A program made the translations under genes and the position numbers. The notes below the pieces were generated by a model. The model was not told the origin of the DNA and made no database searches. It saw nothing but the letters and a program-made list of their open reading frames with translations. DNA of 20,035 nucleotides from CAZMUN01 sp964569815 (GTDB lineage Archaea > Iainarchaeota > Iainarchaeia > Iainarchaeales > GCA-2688035). Positions 4,872 through 11,734 of the stretch are shown in pieces; the stretch's first letter is position 1, and each line of letters opens with the position of its first letter. The DNA lies in assembly GCA_964569815.1 (NCBI GenBank), contig CAZMUN010000021.1, positions 1 to 20,035 of the forward strand, in the 5' to 3' direction.

Positions 4872-6509
4872 ATGAAGAAAAGAAACGTGGTTGTCGCACT
4901 GTTTTTGACGCTTAGCCTTGGGCTGGCAATAGCTGAAACAAATTTGGCTGTTTCAACCAATGCAAGGGTCACGGCAGCAACCAACGCAGAGGTGCAGGCA
5001 GTGGAAGTCTGCAAAACGGGTTGCCCTGACGAGGCAGAATTGGATAAGGCTGCAAGAGAATGCAAGCTGAATGGATACGGCTACCAGCACTATGCAGACA
5101 AATGTGGCTGCAGGCAAGTTGAATGCGTGAAGCCTGTACCCGACTGCCCAAGCATGGAGGAATTGGAAAAAGAGGCAATGGAATGCAAAGAACAGGGGTC
5201 AGGATACGAGTACTATGCGGACGAAGAAGGCTGCAGGCAGGTTAGATGCGTAAGCGGTGCAACAAACTGCCCAGGCGAGGAAGAGCTTGACAAGCAAGTT
5301 AGGGAATGCAAGGCCCGAAACCAGGGCTACAAGCACTATGTGGACGAAGAGGGCTGCACTCAGGCAAGATGCATAAATGAGGCAACTGTTTGCCCAAACG
5401 GGGAAACCTTGGACACAATGGTTGCAAAATGCAAGGCCCGCGGCCTGGACTACGAGTTTTACGCAGATGGCGCCGGCTGCAGGCAGGTTAGATGCAGGGA
5501 AAACATTTGCCCAAGTGAAGAAGAGCTTGGAAGGATGGTTGCCAAATGTAGGACCCAGGGATGGGACTACCAAAAGTATGTGGACGAAGCCGGCTGCAGG
5601 CAGATAAAATGCGTTGAAACAGGCATAGTATGCCCTGATGAAACAGCAATAGGCAACCAGATACAGGCATGCAAAAACAGGCGCCTTGAATATAAAACAT
5701 ACGTGGATGAAGAGGGCTGCAGGCAGGTTAGATGCGTTGAGCCGGTTCAACAGGAAGTAGTGGAATGCAAAAAATACCTCGAAGACGGGTGCATCATTAT
5801 TTCTTGCACAGACGGCTACACTTTCAACAGCTGCAGGCTTCAAGGCATTTGCCCGGCAGTGGAATGCAAGAAATTCCTCGATGAACAAGGTTGCATTGTG
5901 AAAAGATGCAGCAATGGCTATGAGGCCAGAGAATGCCCAAGGGAAACAGTGGAATGCAAGGTGTATGAAAGGGAAGACGGCTGCACTGTCAAGCGATGCA
6001 CAAACGGCGAAGAATACGTAAGATGCCCGGAAGAAGAAGTTGAATGCGAGGAATACAGGGAAGGAAACTGTGTAATAAGGGAGTGCAGTGACGGAACAAA
6101 AACAAGGGCTTGTTCTGACAGCAGCCAGGAAGTCGAGTGCAAAACATATGAAGACAGGGAAGGATGCACTGTCAAAGAGTGCACAAACGGCTACCAGGAC
6201 AAGGAATGCGCTGATGAAACAGTGAGCTGTGAAAGGTTTTTGGACGAAGAAACAGGCTGTACAATAGTGGAATGCAGTGACGGCAAGGTTTCAAGAGAGT
6301 GCCCAAGCGGCGAATCAGTGGAATGCAAAACATATGGCACGCCGGAAGGATGCGAGGTAAAGGTTTGCACCGACGGCTACGAAGCAAAAGAATGCCCTGA
6401 CGAAAAAGAGCCGATCAAGGAAAAGGTTCAGAAGCAGAAAGGCCAGGAAGAGCCTGCGCCTCCGGCGAACTTCTTTGATGCAATCGTAAGGTTCTTCACA
6501 GGCGGATAA
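4872..6509 (+). CDS. Secreted Cys-rich protein with two tandem repeat families
   Basis: A 545-residue protein with an N-terminal signal peptide (KKR, hydrophobic run, cleavage probably after AIA near residue 21). Residues ~47-295 hold six repeats of ~41 residues, consensus CPxEEELxxxxxxCKxxG then YxxYxDEExGCRQVRC, with four Cys each. Residues ~296-515 hold seven repeats of ~29 residues, consensus VECKxY, GCxVKxCTNGY, ECP, also four Cys each. A short tail (NFFDAIVRFFTGG) ends the protein; no clear C-terminal membrane anchor. The even Cys number per repeat suggests disulfide-knit modules outside the membrane, giving a rod or adhesion-like surface protein (inference). A strong Shine-Dalgarno 6-7 nt upstream fixes the start. 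The gene stands alone behind its own promoter and ends at a terminator. Ligand or partner unknown. Confidence 0.88.
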   Translation: MKKRNVVVALFLTLSLGLAIAETNLAVSTNARVTAATNAEVQAVEVCKTGCPDEAELDKAARECKLNGYGYQHYADKCGCRQVECVKPVPDCPSMEELEKEAMECKEQGSGYEYYADEEGCRQVRCVSGATNCPGEEELDKQVRECKARNQGYKHYVDEEGCTQARCINEATVCPNGETLDTMVAKCKARGLDYEFYADGAGCRQVRCRENICPSEEELGRMVAKCRTQGWDYQKYVDEAGCRQIKCVETGIVCPDETAIGNQIQACKNRRLEYKTYVDEEGCRQVRCVEPVQQEVVECKKYLEDGCIIISCTDGYTFNSCRLQGICPAVECKKFLDEQGCIVKRCSNGYEARECPRETVECKVYEREDGCTVKRCTNGEEYVRCPEEEVECEEYREGNCVIRECSDGTKTRACSDSSQEVECKTYEDREGCTVKECTNGYQDKECADETVSCERFLDEETGCTIVECSDGKVSRECPSGESVECKTYGTPEGCEVKVCTDGYEAKECPDEKEPIKEKVQKQKGQEEPAPPANFFDAIVRFFTGG

Positions 6510-6522
6510 AAAAAAACAAATT

Positions 6523-6550
6523 GCTGCCTTTTTTTGGGCAGCTTTTTTTT
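6523..6550. terminator. Bidirectional terminator between convergent genes
   Basis: GCTGCC (6523-6528) pairs with GGCAGC (6537-6542), flanked by an A-rich run before and eight T after (6543-6550). It separates the Cys-rich protein gene from the convergent YggS-type gene. Confidence 0.6.
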
Positions 6551-6561
6551 TCTATTTTTTT

Positions 6562-7200
6562 TTATTTTTCCCTTTCTCCAAACAAGGCCGTGCCTATTCT
6601 GACCATTGTTGCGCCTTCCTCTATTGCTATGGTGTAGTCGTTGCTCATTCCCATGCTCAGCTCTTTGAGGGAAAGCGTTTGGGAGAGCGAGCGCATTTTT
6701 TGGAAAAAGGGCCTTGTTTGCTCTTTTGGCATGAAAGGGGCCATGCAGAAAAGGCCTTTGACTTCAAGGTTTTGGAACTGTTTCAGGTTGGCAAAAAATG
6801 GTTCAAGTTTTTCTGGCTTTATGCCGAATTTGTTTTTTTCGGATGCAATGTTTAGCTCGAGAAAAACAGGAAATGGTTTGGGGGAAGCGTCGTTTATTTT
6901 TTTGGCGAGCTTGAGGCTGTCCACTGTCTGAATGCATTTGAATAGTTCCACGGCCTTTTTTGCCTTGTTGGTTTGCAGATGCCCAATGAAATGCCATTCA
7001 AGGTTTGGCTCTTGAGAAATCTTTTTTTCGGCTTCCTGCAAGTAGTTTTCTCCAAAGAGTTTTACGCCGGCTGCAGCCGCTTCCTGGATTTTTTCAATTG
7101 GCTGTGATTTTGAGGCAGCAAGAATTTTCGCCTTTTGTGGGTGCGGAGCAAGCGAAATTTTTTCTCTTATTTTTTCAAGGCTTTCTTTTACGCTTGGCAT
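6562..7200 (-). CDS. YggS/PLPBP-family pyridoxal-phosphate-binding protein
   Basis: A 212-residue member of the YggS/PROSC family, which binds pyridoxal 5'-phosphate on a single alanine-racemase-like barrel and buffers PLP and amino/keto acid balance. Visible landmarks: ILAASKSQP with the PLP lysine (the usual A-V-S-K position), GENYLQEA, WHFIGHLQTNKAK, the strand LELNIASEKNKFG, GLFCMAPF, and the phosphate-binding LSMGMSNDY with EEGATMVRIGTALFG at the end. All expected elements are present and length is normal. The start is ATG at 7200 (MPSVKESL); the frame is open further upstream but that stretch overlaps a different small gene. That 45-codon zinc-ribbon gene precedes it by 8 bp, so the two are probably co-transcribed from the shared promoter at 7377. 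Confidence 0.92.
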   Translation of the reverse strand: MPSVKESLEKIREKISLAPHPQKAKILAASKSQPIEKIQEAAAAGVKLFGENYLQEAEKKISQEPNLEWHFIGHLQTNKAKKAVELFKCIQTVDSLKLAKKINDASPKPFPVFLELNIASEKNKFGIKPEKLEPFFANLKQFQNLEVKGLFCMAPFMPKEQTRPFFQKMRSLSQTLSLKELSMGMSNDYTIAIEEGATMVRIGTALFGEREK

Positions 7201-7208
7201 CTGAAAAC

Positions 7209-7346
7209 CTACTGGGAGGGCCTTTTTGGGGTTTGCTGTATGCGGTAGTGGCAGCAGGGGCATTCTATTTCTGAGAAAACGTTTGGCCCTTCTGCTTTGG
7301 AGAGTCCTGTGCGCTGCATTTCGCATCCGCATTTTGGGCATTTCAT
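7209..7346 (-). CDS. Tiny double-CxxC zinc-ribbon protein (45 aa)
   Basis: A 45-residue frame from ATG 7346 to TAG at 7209-7211. It starts MKCPKCGCEMQRTG and contains IECPCCHYRIQ: two zinc knuckles (CPKC and CPCC) about 25 residues apart, as in a minimal zinc ribbon. The start has a TATA element about 30 bp upstream (TTTAAA at 7377-7382), and the stop lies 8 bp before the YggS-type start, so it forms the first gene of that short operon. Two well-spaced Cys pairs in 45 codons are unlikely by chance. Possible role: RNA or protein binding; no function is assignable. Confidence 0.7.
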   Translation of the reverse strand: MKCPKCGCEMQRTGLSKAEGPNVFSEIECPCCHYRIQQTPKRPSQ

Positions 7347-7376
7347 GTTGCGTCAAATAGCTTTGGTTTGAAAGGG

Positions 7377-7382
7377 TTTAAA
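7377..7382. promoter_or_regulatory. Shared bidirectional TATA element
   Basis: The palindromic TTTAAA lies 28 bp before the HAD-gene ATG (7410, plus) and 31 bp before the zinc-ribbon ATG (7346, minus), the right archaeal distance on both sides of a 63-bp divergent gap. Confidence 0.5.
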
Positions 7383-7409
7383 AGGATAATTTGGCTATAG
7401 ATTTGTTGC

Positions 7410-8084
7410 ATGGCTTTGAAGGCTGTTTTGTTTGATTTGGACAACACTTTGGTGGACTTCATGCGCTTTAAGAGAAAGTGCAGTGAGGCTGCAATAAGCG
7501 CAATGGTGGAAGCAGGGCTGCCTTTGAATGAAAGCAAGGCCACCAAAAGGCTTTTTGAAATGTATGCAAAGGCAGGCATTGAAAACCAGAACGTTTTTGA
7601 AGAGTTTTTGAAGAAGGAAATGGGGCGTGTGGATTACAGGGTTTTGGCTGCAGGCATTGCCGCTTATAGGCGGTTTAAGGCAAGCTATTTGATGCCTTAC
7701 CCCAAGGTTCGTGAGACCTTGATAAGGCTTAAGGAAAAAGGGCTTTCTTTGGGGATTGTTTCTGACGCTCCAAGATTGCAGGCCTGGCTGCGTTTGGCTG
7801 AAATGAATATTTCGGAGTTTTTTGACTTGGTTGTTGCCTTGGAGGATACTGGAAAGCTTAAGCCAAGCAAGCTTCCGTTCAAGCAGGCAATTGGAAAGCT
7901 TGGATTAAATGCTGGAGAGATTTTGTTTGTTGGCGACAACCCGGAGCGGGACATAAAGGGAGCCAAGGGTGTTGGAATGCATACTGCTTTGGCAAAGTAT
8001 GGCCAGGTGGTAAAGAGCAGTGTAAAGGCTGATTTTGTTTTGAAGCAGCCGAGCGATTTGGTTAAAGTTGTAATGGAATGCTAG
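7410..8084 (+). CDS. HAD-superfamily hydrolase (phosphatase-like, subfamily I)
   Basis: A 224-residue haloacid dehalogenase-like hydrolase. Motif I is FDLDNT (D9 nucleophile, D11 acid/base), a helical cap occupies roughly residues 17-95, motif II is VSD (S118), motif III is GKLKPS (K149 or K151), and motif IV is GDNPERD (175-181). All catalytic residues are intact, so the protein should act on a small phosphorylated metabolite, using Mg2+ and an aspartyl-phosphate intermediate. The substrate cannot be inferred. Start ATG 7410 matches the TATA at 7377-7382 for a leaderless transcript. The stop overlaps the end of the convergent DHH gene by four bases. Confidence 0.9.
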   Translation: MALKAVLFDLDNTLVDFMRFKRKCSEAAISAMVEAGLPLNESKATKRLFEMYAKAGIENQNVFEEFLKKEMGRVDYRVLAAGIAAYRRFKASYLMPYPKVRETLIRLKEKGLSLGIVSDAPRLQAWLRLAEMNISEFFDLVVALEDTGKLKPSKLPFKQAIGKLGLNAGEILFVGDNPERDIKGAKGVGMHTALAKYGQVVKSSVKADFVLKQPSDLVKVVMEC

Positions 8085-9094
8085 GTGTATTCCTTGAATC
8101 GGTAGCCTTTTTTTGTTTTGAAGAATTTTTTTGTCAGGGCCAGGCATTTTTCCATTGCTGTAAAGATGTCTTTTCCTTCCCCAGAGAAGCCGGCTGCGCC
8201 CTTGTGGCCGCCTCCTGAACCGGGAAAGTGGTTGGGAAGCTTTTGGAAAACGTTTCTTGCCAGGTCAAAGCCCTCTTTTTTTACCACTGTGGAGGTTGCG
8301 CGGCCGCTTATTCTTAGCCTGCCTTCGTTTGAGTCGCCTACAAAGGCTATGTCTGCGCCTATTTTGGTTAAAGCTGAGGCTGCGTCTGATTCGAAGGCTC
8401 CTACGTCTGAGGTCACAACTATGTAGTTTGAAACCAGGTATATTTTGCTTCTTTTTGCTGCCTTGAGTTTTGCAATCTTTTCGTCAAAGGTGAGCTTTTG
8501 GCGGAAAAGGCTTAGGATGTGGGCAAACGGCTTTTTGCTTTTTTTAAGCATTTCTGACATTAGGGAAAATGTTTCAGGGCCGGCTGTGAGGAAAAAGGCC
8601 GAGTCTGTGACAAGGCCTGATGCAATGCATGTCGCGGTTTTTTTGTCTATGGAGGCGTGGCTTTTTTTCAAAAGGCGGTGGACAAGCTGGCATGATGCAA
8701 CTGCGTTTGGTTCCACCAAACTGTTTTTTGGTTTTGCGATTTTTGTTTTTGTTGGCTGGTGGTGGTCTATTAGGTGTATTTGGCCTGAAAAGTTTTTGAT
8801 TTTTTTTGACAGGGAGCCAGCCATTTTTAGGTCGTTGAAGTCAACTAAGAAGAGCGTGTCGGCTTTGCCTAGTTTTTTGTTTCTGGCTATTTGGTATGGA
8901 ATCTTAAGCTTTTTTGCAAAGTTTTTTGCAGGCAGGGAAATGTGGTCTGGCACGAGAATGTTTGCCTGGTTTTTTTTCTTAAGGTAGGAGTAGAGGGCAA
9001 AGGCAGCGCATATTGCGTCTATGTCTGCCCCTGCATGCGTTATTATGAAAACCTTTTTTTTGTTGAAAAAAGAAAGGTTTTTCAAAAGCGTCAC
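8081..9094 (-). CDS. DHH/DHHA1-family phosphoesterase (NrnA-like)
   Basis: A 337-residue DHH-family protein. The catalytic half shows THAGADIDA (H20, D24, D26), VDFND (D85), the name motif IDHHQ (D110-H112) and VTDS (D164), all metal ligands. The C-terminal DHHA1 domain ends in the substrate-binding loop GGGHKGAAG (294-302). Relatives remove nucleotides from short oligoribonucleotides or dephosphorylate pAp. Since it is the last gene of the exosome/proteasome superoperon, a role in finishing RNA decay by degrading the short oligonucleotides left by the exosome is plausible (inference). Its ATG overlaps the prefoldin beta stop by four bases, implying coupled translation. Confidence 0.9.
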   Translation of the reverse strand: MTLLKNLSFFNKKKVFIITHAGADIDAICAAFALYSYLKKKNQANILVPDHISLPAKNFAKKLKIPYQIARNKKLGKADTLFLVDFNDLKMAGSLSKKIKNFSGQIHLIDHHQPTKTKIAKPKNSLVEPNAVASCQLVHRLLKKSHASIDKKTATCIASGLVTDSAFFLTAGPETFSLMSEMLKKSKKPFAHILSLFRQKLTFDEKIAKLKAAKRSKIYLVSNYIVVTSDVGAFESDAASALTKIGADIAFVGDSNEGRLRISGRATSTVVKKEGFDLARNVFQKLPNHFPGSGGGHKGAAGFSGEGKDIFTAMEKCLALTKKFFKTKKGYRFKEYT

Positions 9095-9450
9095 TTCTTT
9101 TCTTTGCTTTCAGTCTTTTCAGGTGGCTTTTGGCTTGACTCTATTTCTGCTTTCAGATTGTTTAACTTGTTTACCAGGCTGTCTTCTTGTTTTTGCAGTG
9201 TTTTTAGCCGCAGGTCAAGGGATTCTTTTCTTTCCTTGATTTCTTTTTTGACTTTTTGGGTGTCGTCCTGTATCAGGATGTTGCCAACTGCCTTGTAGAC
9301 CTTTTTTTCCTTTGTTTTGGCCAGTTCATCCAAAGCCTGCTTTAATGCCATGCTTTGAACCTGTATCTGCTGTTTTTGCGCTGAAATGTTCAGAAGCTGT
9401 CTTCTGTTGTTTTCGAACGCAACTATTTTTTCCTTGTTTACTTCAGGCAT
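9091..9450 (-). CDS. pfdB: Prefoldin subunit beta
   Basis: A 119-residue prefoldin beta subunit: two long amphipathic helices (about 8-45 and 72-108) around a short beta hairpin (KVYKAVGNILIQDD), the standard arrangement. In archaea two alpha and four beta subunits form the jellyfish-shaped chaperone that hands unfolded proteins to the thermosome. The ATG at 9450 (MPEVNKEK) is chosen because GGAGGT lies just upstream, inside the last codons of pcc1; a longer frame begins at 9480 but lacks this support. The tail is Lys/Glu rich. It sits at the position it occupies in many archaeal exosome operons, next to pcc1 and the DHH gene. Confidence 0.93.
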   Translation of the reverse strand: MPEVNKEKIVAFENNRRQLLNISAQKQQIQVQSMALKQALDELAKTKEKKVYKAVGNILIQDDTQKVKKEIKERKESLDLRLKTLQKQEDSLVNKLNNLKAEIESSQKPPEKTESKEKK

Positions 9451-9454
9451 ATGT

Positions 9455-9718
9455 TCAAACCTCCATTGCTCGCTTTGCAAGAATAAATGAGTTAATGCAA
9501 CCGTTTAAGCTTGCTCTCAAAGCCGTTTTGTCCTGAGCTTTGATATTAATTGAAATGGTTGTTTTTTTAATATTAAGGGAAGTTGTGCTTCTTCTTGCAT
9601 GTTTTGATTTCATTTCTGGTTGGACTGCTTTTAGGGCAATTTGGGCTTTCTTTTCGGTTGGAAAAGAGAGCTTTAGGGAAAACTTGTATTCATTCTGCTT
9701 TGAGGTTTTTTGCGACAT
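9455..9718 (-). CDS. pcc1: KEOPS complex subunit Pcc1
   Basis: An 87-residue Pcc1-like protein: strand-rich start (KFSLKLSFPTEKKAQIALKAV), the PE motif (QPE), an Arg-containing segment (HARRSTTSL), two more strands (ISINIKAQD) and a final helix ALRASLNGCINSFILAKRAME. Pcc1 is the dimerising platform of KEOPS, which with Kae1, Bud32 and Cgi121 makes the t6A37 modification of tRNAs. Its ATG at 9718 lies inside the end of rpoP, giving a 29-bp overlap, and its stop lies just before the prefoldin beta start. The placement between rpoP and pfdB is the conserved archaeal one and supports the call despite low sequence information in so short a protein. Confidence 0.85.
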   Translation of the reverse strand: MSQKTSKQNEYKFSLKLSFPTEKKAQIALKAVQPEMKSKHARRSTTSLNIKKTTISINIKAQDKTALRASLNGCINSFILAKRAMEV

Positions 9719-9824
9719 TTTCCCTTACCTTGTATAGGATTTTGTTCGCACAGCTTGGGCATCTTATTATTCCTTCAGGCAAGGAATTTATTTTTTCTCC
9801 GCATTTTGCGCATTTGAAAGCCAT
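9690..9824 (-). CDS. rpoP: DNA-directed RNA polymerase subunit P (Rpo12)
   Basis: A 44-residue frame from ATG 9824 to TGA at 9690. It reads MAFKCAKCGEKIN, then GIIRCPSCANKILYKVR: the CxxC...CxxC zinc ribbon and basic RCPxC/ILYK core of Rpo12 (eukaryotic Rpb12). This subunit bridges Rpo3 and the large subunits in archaeal RNA polymerase assembly. It lies 7 bp after eL43, as in other archaea, and overlaps the pcc1 start by 29 bp. Family length is 40-50 residues, so it is complete. Confidence 0.92.
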   Translation of the reverse strand: MAFKCAKCGEKINSLPEGIIRCPSCANKILYKVRENVAKNLKAE

Positions 9825-9831
9825 TTTTTGA

Positions 9832-10188
9832 TCACTTCTTTTTGTTTTCCTTTTTTTCCTCTTTTTCTGGTTCAGGTTCTGTTTTGGCGTGCTCTAGGTC
9901 TTTTTCAATGGCTTTTCCTTTTGCAGAGAAGCCTTTTTGAAGCACGGTTTTCTTTAGTATTGACCCTGGGAGTGTCACAGGCAGGTATGCTCCGCCTGCA
10001 AATTTTGCGTGGCATTTCCTGCAAACGAATATTCCTGAGGCTTTTCTTTTAACTTTTTTGAAGCCGCAGAAGGGGCAAGCGTAGCTTTTTTCCTGTTTGG
10101 ATTCTGTTTTTAGAAGCCTTTTTCTTATTCCTACGCCGTACCTTGAGCCCAGCCGGCCTGTTTGTTTCACTTTCTTTGTGTTGGCCAT
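9832..10188 (-). CDS. rpl37ae: Large ribosomal subunit protein eL43 (L37Ae)
   Basis: A 118-residue eL43. The start (KKVKQTGRLGSRYGVGIRKRL) and the zinc ribbon YACPFCG with FVCRKCHAKFAGGAY (four Cys) are diagnostic. It is a structural protein of the 50S subunit. Compared with the usual ~90 residues it carries an extra C-terminal tail after about residue 90, alternating acidic and lysine residues (KTEPEPEKEEKKENKKK), probably disordered. GAGGT in the leader 7-11 nt before the ATG at 10188 sets the start. It follows rrp42 by 14 bp. Confidence 0.95.
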   Translation of the reverse strand: MANTKKVKQTGRLGSRYGVGIRKRLLKTESKQEKSYACPFCGFKKVKRKASGIFVCRKCHAKFAGGAYLPVTLPGSILKKTVLQKGFSAKGKAIEKDLEHAKTEPEPEKEEKKENKKK

Positions 10189-10202
10189 TTTTTATACCTC
10201 TT

Positions 10203-10982
10203 TTACACGAGTTTTCTGATTTCCTTTGCCCTTTTGAAGGCAGTGTCAATGCATTGGTCTATTTCTTTTTCTGTGAAAACGCCTACTCCGCCTTTTTGGA
10301 AAGCGCAGAGCGTTGAATCGTCTGCTGTTGCGCAGGAAAACCTTGAGCTCATTGCCTTTTCCTCTGCAAGGCTTGGGTCTGCAAAGGTTTTGTCTGCAAC
10401 TTTTGCGAAAGTGGAAAGCAGTGGCTTTTTTTGGAGCTTTAGCTTTCCTGTGTGCTCGCCTTTCACAACCTTGTCGTCTTCAAGTTTTGGAACCTTTGTT
10501 TCGGCAAGTGCTGCCATGGCTGCAGTTGAGGCCGTGTCAAACATGTTTCCGTCGTCGTTGGAAACGTAGAAGTCAATGAAGCCAATCCAGCATAGTTCTC
10601 CTTCGCGAATGCATAGGCTTTTGAAGTCAATTGTTTTGCTTTCCCTTATTCCGCGGTCTACCACGCGTGCAAGCTCTATTGCATTTTCTCTTGGCGGCCC
10701 TACTTCGAATTCAGGGTTTGCCAACTGCAATAGTTCCGCGCCAACACTGATGGTTCCTTTGTCAGGGCTGTCTGGGTATGGTTCCCCTGGAACAAGTTTC
10801 ACGCCGGCTATGACTTCTGTTTCGCCTATTCTTGCTTTGGCGCTTCCGTCCGCGTTTTCGCTGATGTTTTTTTCTATTGAAACCGGCCTGTGTTCGTCGG
10901 CTTTTCTTCCATCAGCTCTTTTGTCCTGTTTTGCAAGGGTAATTATTTTTTCTGTTTTAACGTCCCATATCACGTTATTCAT
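10203..10982 (-). CDS. rrp42: Exosome complex component Rrp42
   Basis: A 259-residue RNase PH-fold protein, the non-catalytic partner of Rrp41 in the archaeal exosome ring (three Rrp41-Rrp42 dimers). Diagnostic segments: DKRADGRKADEHRPVSIE near the start, GSAKARIGETEVIAGVKL, the characteristic SPDKGTISVGAELLQLANPEFEVGPP region broken into its usual order, and DYVSN-like FYVSNDDGNMFDTASTAAMAAL. It lacks the acidic catalytic pair found in Rrp41, as expected. Its ATG overlaps the end of rrp41 by four bases (ATGA), coupling the synthesis of the two equimolar subunits. Confidence 0.95.
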   Translation of the reverse strand: MNNVIWDVKTEKIITLAKQDKRADGRKADEHRPVSIEKNISENADGSAKARIGETEVIAGVKLVPGEPYPDSPDKGTISVGAELLQLANPEFEVGPPRENAIELARVVDRGIRESKTIDFKSLCIREGELCWIGFIDFYVSNDDGNMFDTASTAAMAALAETKVPKLEDDKVVKGEHTGKLKLQKKPLLSTFAKVADKTFADPSLAEEKAMSSRFSCATADDSTLCAFQKGGVGVFTEKEIDQCIDTAFKRAKEIRKLV

Positions 10983-11734
10983 TTAGAATCACCTTTTTTG
11001 GCTGGCTTTTCAGCTTCAGCGAATTTTTTTCTAAGGGCTTCTTTCTGCATTTCGTGTATTTGCTTGCAGCCCTGTATTCCAAGCTTGACTGTTTTTTTCC
11101 ATTCCTCTTTGGTTAAAAGGCCGTCCATTTGAAGCAGTACGAGTTCTTCGCTTCTTGGCAGTATTGCCAGGGGCATGTCGACTGCGTCAGGGGCGTCCTC
11201 TTCGTCTTTGTTCAAGTCGAGGATTATTTCTCCTCCGGCTTTGCCTACGCCGACTGCAGAAACCAAGTCTCGCATTGGAATTCCTGCGTCTGCAAGGGCA
11301 GCGCTTGCTGCTGTTAATGCTGCAACTCTGGTTCCTGCGTTGCTGTCCAGTATTTCCACGTACACGTCTATTGATGTGTTTGGAAACTTTTCCAGGAGGA
11401 TGGCGCTTTCGAGGGCTTCGGCTGAAACCTTGCTTATTTCCACTTCGCGCCTTCCCGGCCTTGGGTTTTTTCTGTCAGGGACGGAAAAAGTTGCCATCCT
11501 GTAGGTGTAGTTTACAAAGCTTTTGTAGGGGTCCTGCGTGTGTTTTGGCAGGGCCTCTCTTGGGCCAAAAACTCCGGCAAGAACCTTGTTCTGGCCCCAT
11601 TCAAGGTAAGCGCTTCCGTCTGCTTTTGATAAAACGCCAACTTCTATTTTGACTGGCCTTAGTTCGTCTACTTTTCTTCCATCCAGCCTTTTTCCGTTTT
11701 TCACGTAATCCACTTTTTCTTCTTTTTTTGCCAT
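10979..11734 (-). CDS. rrp41: Exosome complex exonuclease Rrp41
   Basis: A 251-residue RNase PH-fold catalytic subunit. It degrades RNA 3' to 5' by phosphorolysis and can also add tails. Visible residues: GKRLDGRKVDELRPVKIE (N-terminus), GSAYLEWGQNKVLAGVFGP, the phosphate-site RR at 95-96 (PGRREVE), SNAGTRVAALTAAS, and the acidic segment DEEDAPDAVDMP with D180 and D186 in the places of the catalytic aspartates. The C-terminus is lysine rich. It starts directly after the rrp4 stop (TGA then ATG, no gap) with AAGGTGA upstream, and overlaps rrp42 by four bases. Confidence 0.96.
   Translation of the reverse strand: MAKKEEKVDYVKNGKRLDGRKVDELRPVKIEVGVLSKADGSAYLEWGQNKVLAGVFGPREALPKHTQDPYKSFVNYTYRMATFSVPDRKNPRPGRREVEISKVSAEALESAILLEKFPNTSIDVYVEILDSNAGTRVAALTAASAALADAGIPMRDLVSAVGVGKAGGEIILDLNKDEEDAPDAVDMPLAILPRSEELVLLQMDGLLTKEEWKKTVKLGIQGCKQIHEMQKEALRKKFAEAEKPAKKGDSK

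Noticed and set aside
5199..5888. 229-codon open frame antisense to the Cys-rich protein
   Set aside because: It mirrors the repeat units of the sense gene, has a repetitive low-information product and no promoter; an artefact of the repeat codons.
7201..7356. Longer N-terminus for the YggS-type protein
   Set aside because: The extra 52 residues have no family counterpart and cover the separate zinc-ribbon gene; ATG 7200 gives normal length.
11155..11652. 165-codon open frame antisense to rrp41
   Set aside because: Overlaps a firmly identified gene; Leu/Arg/Cys-rich composition typical of a shadow frame.
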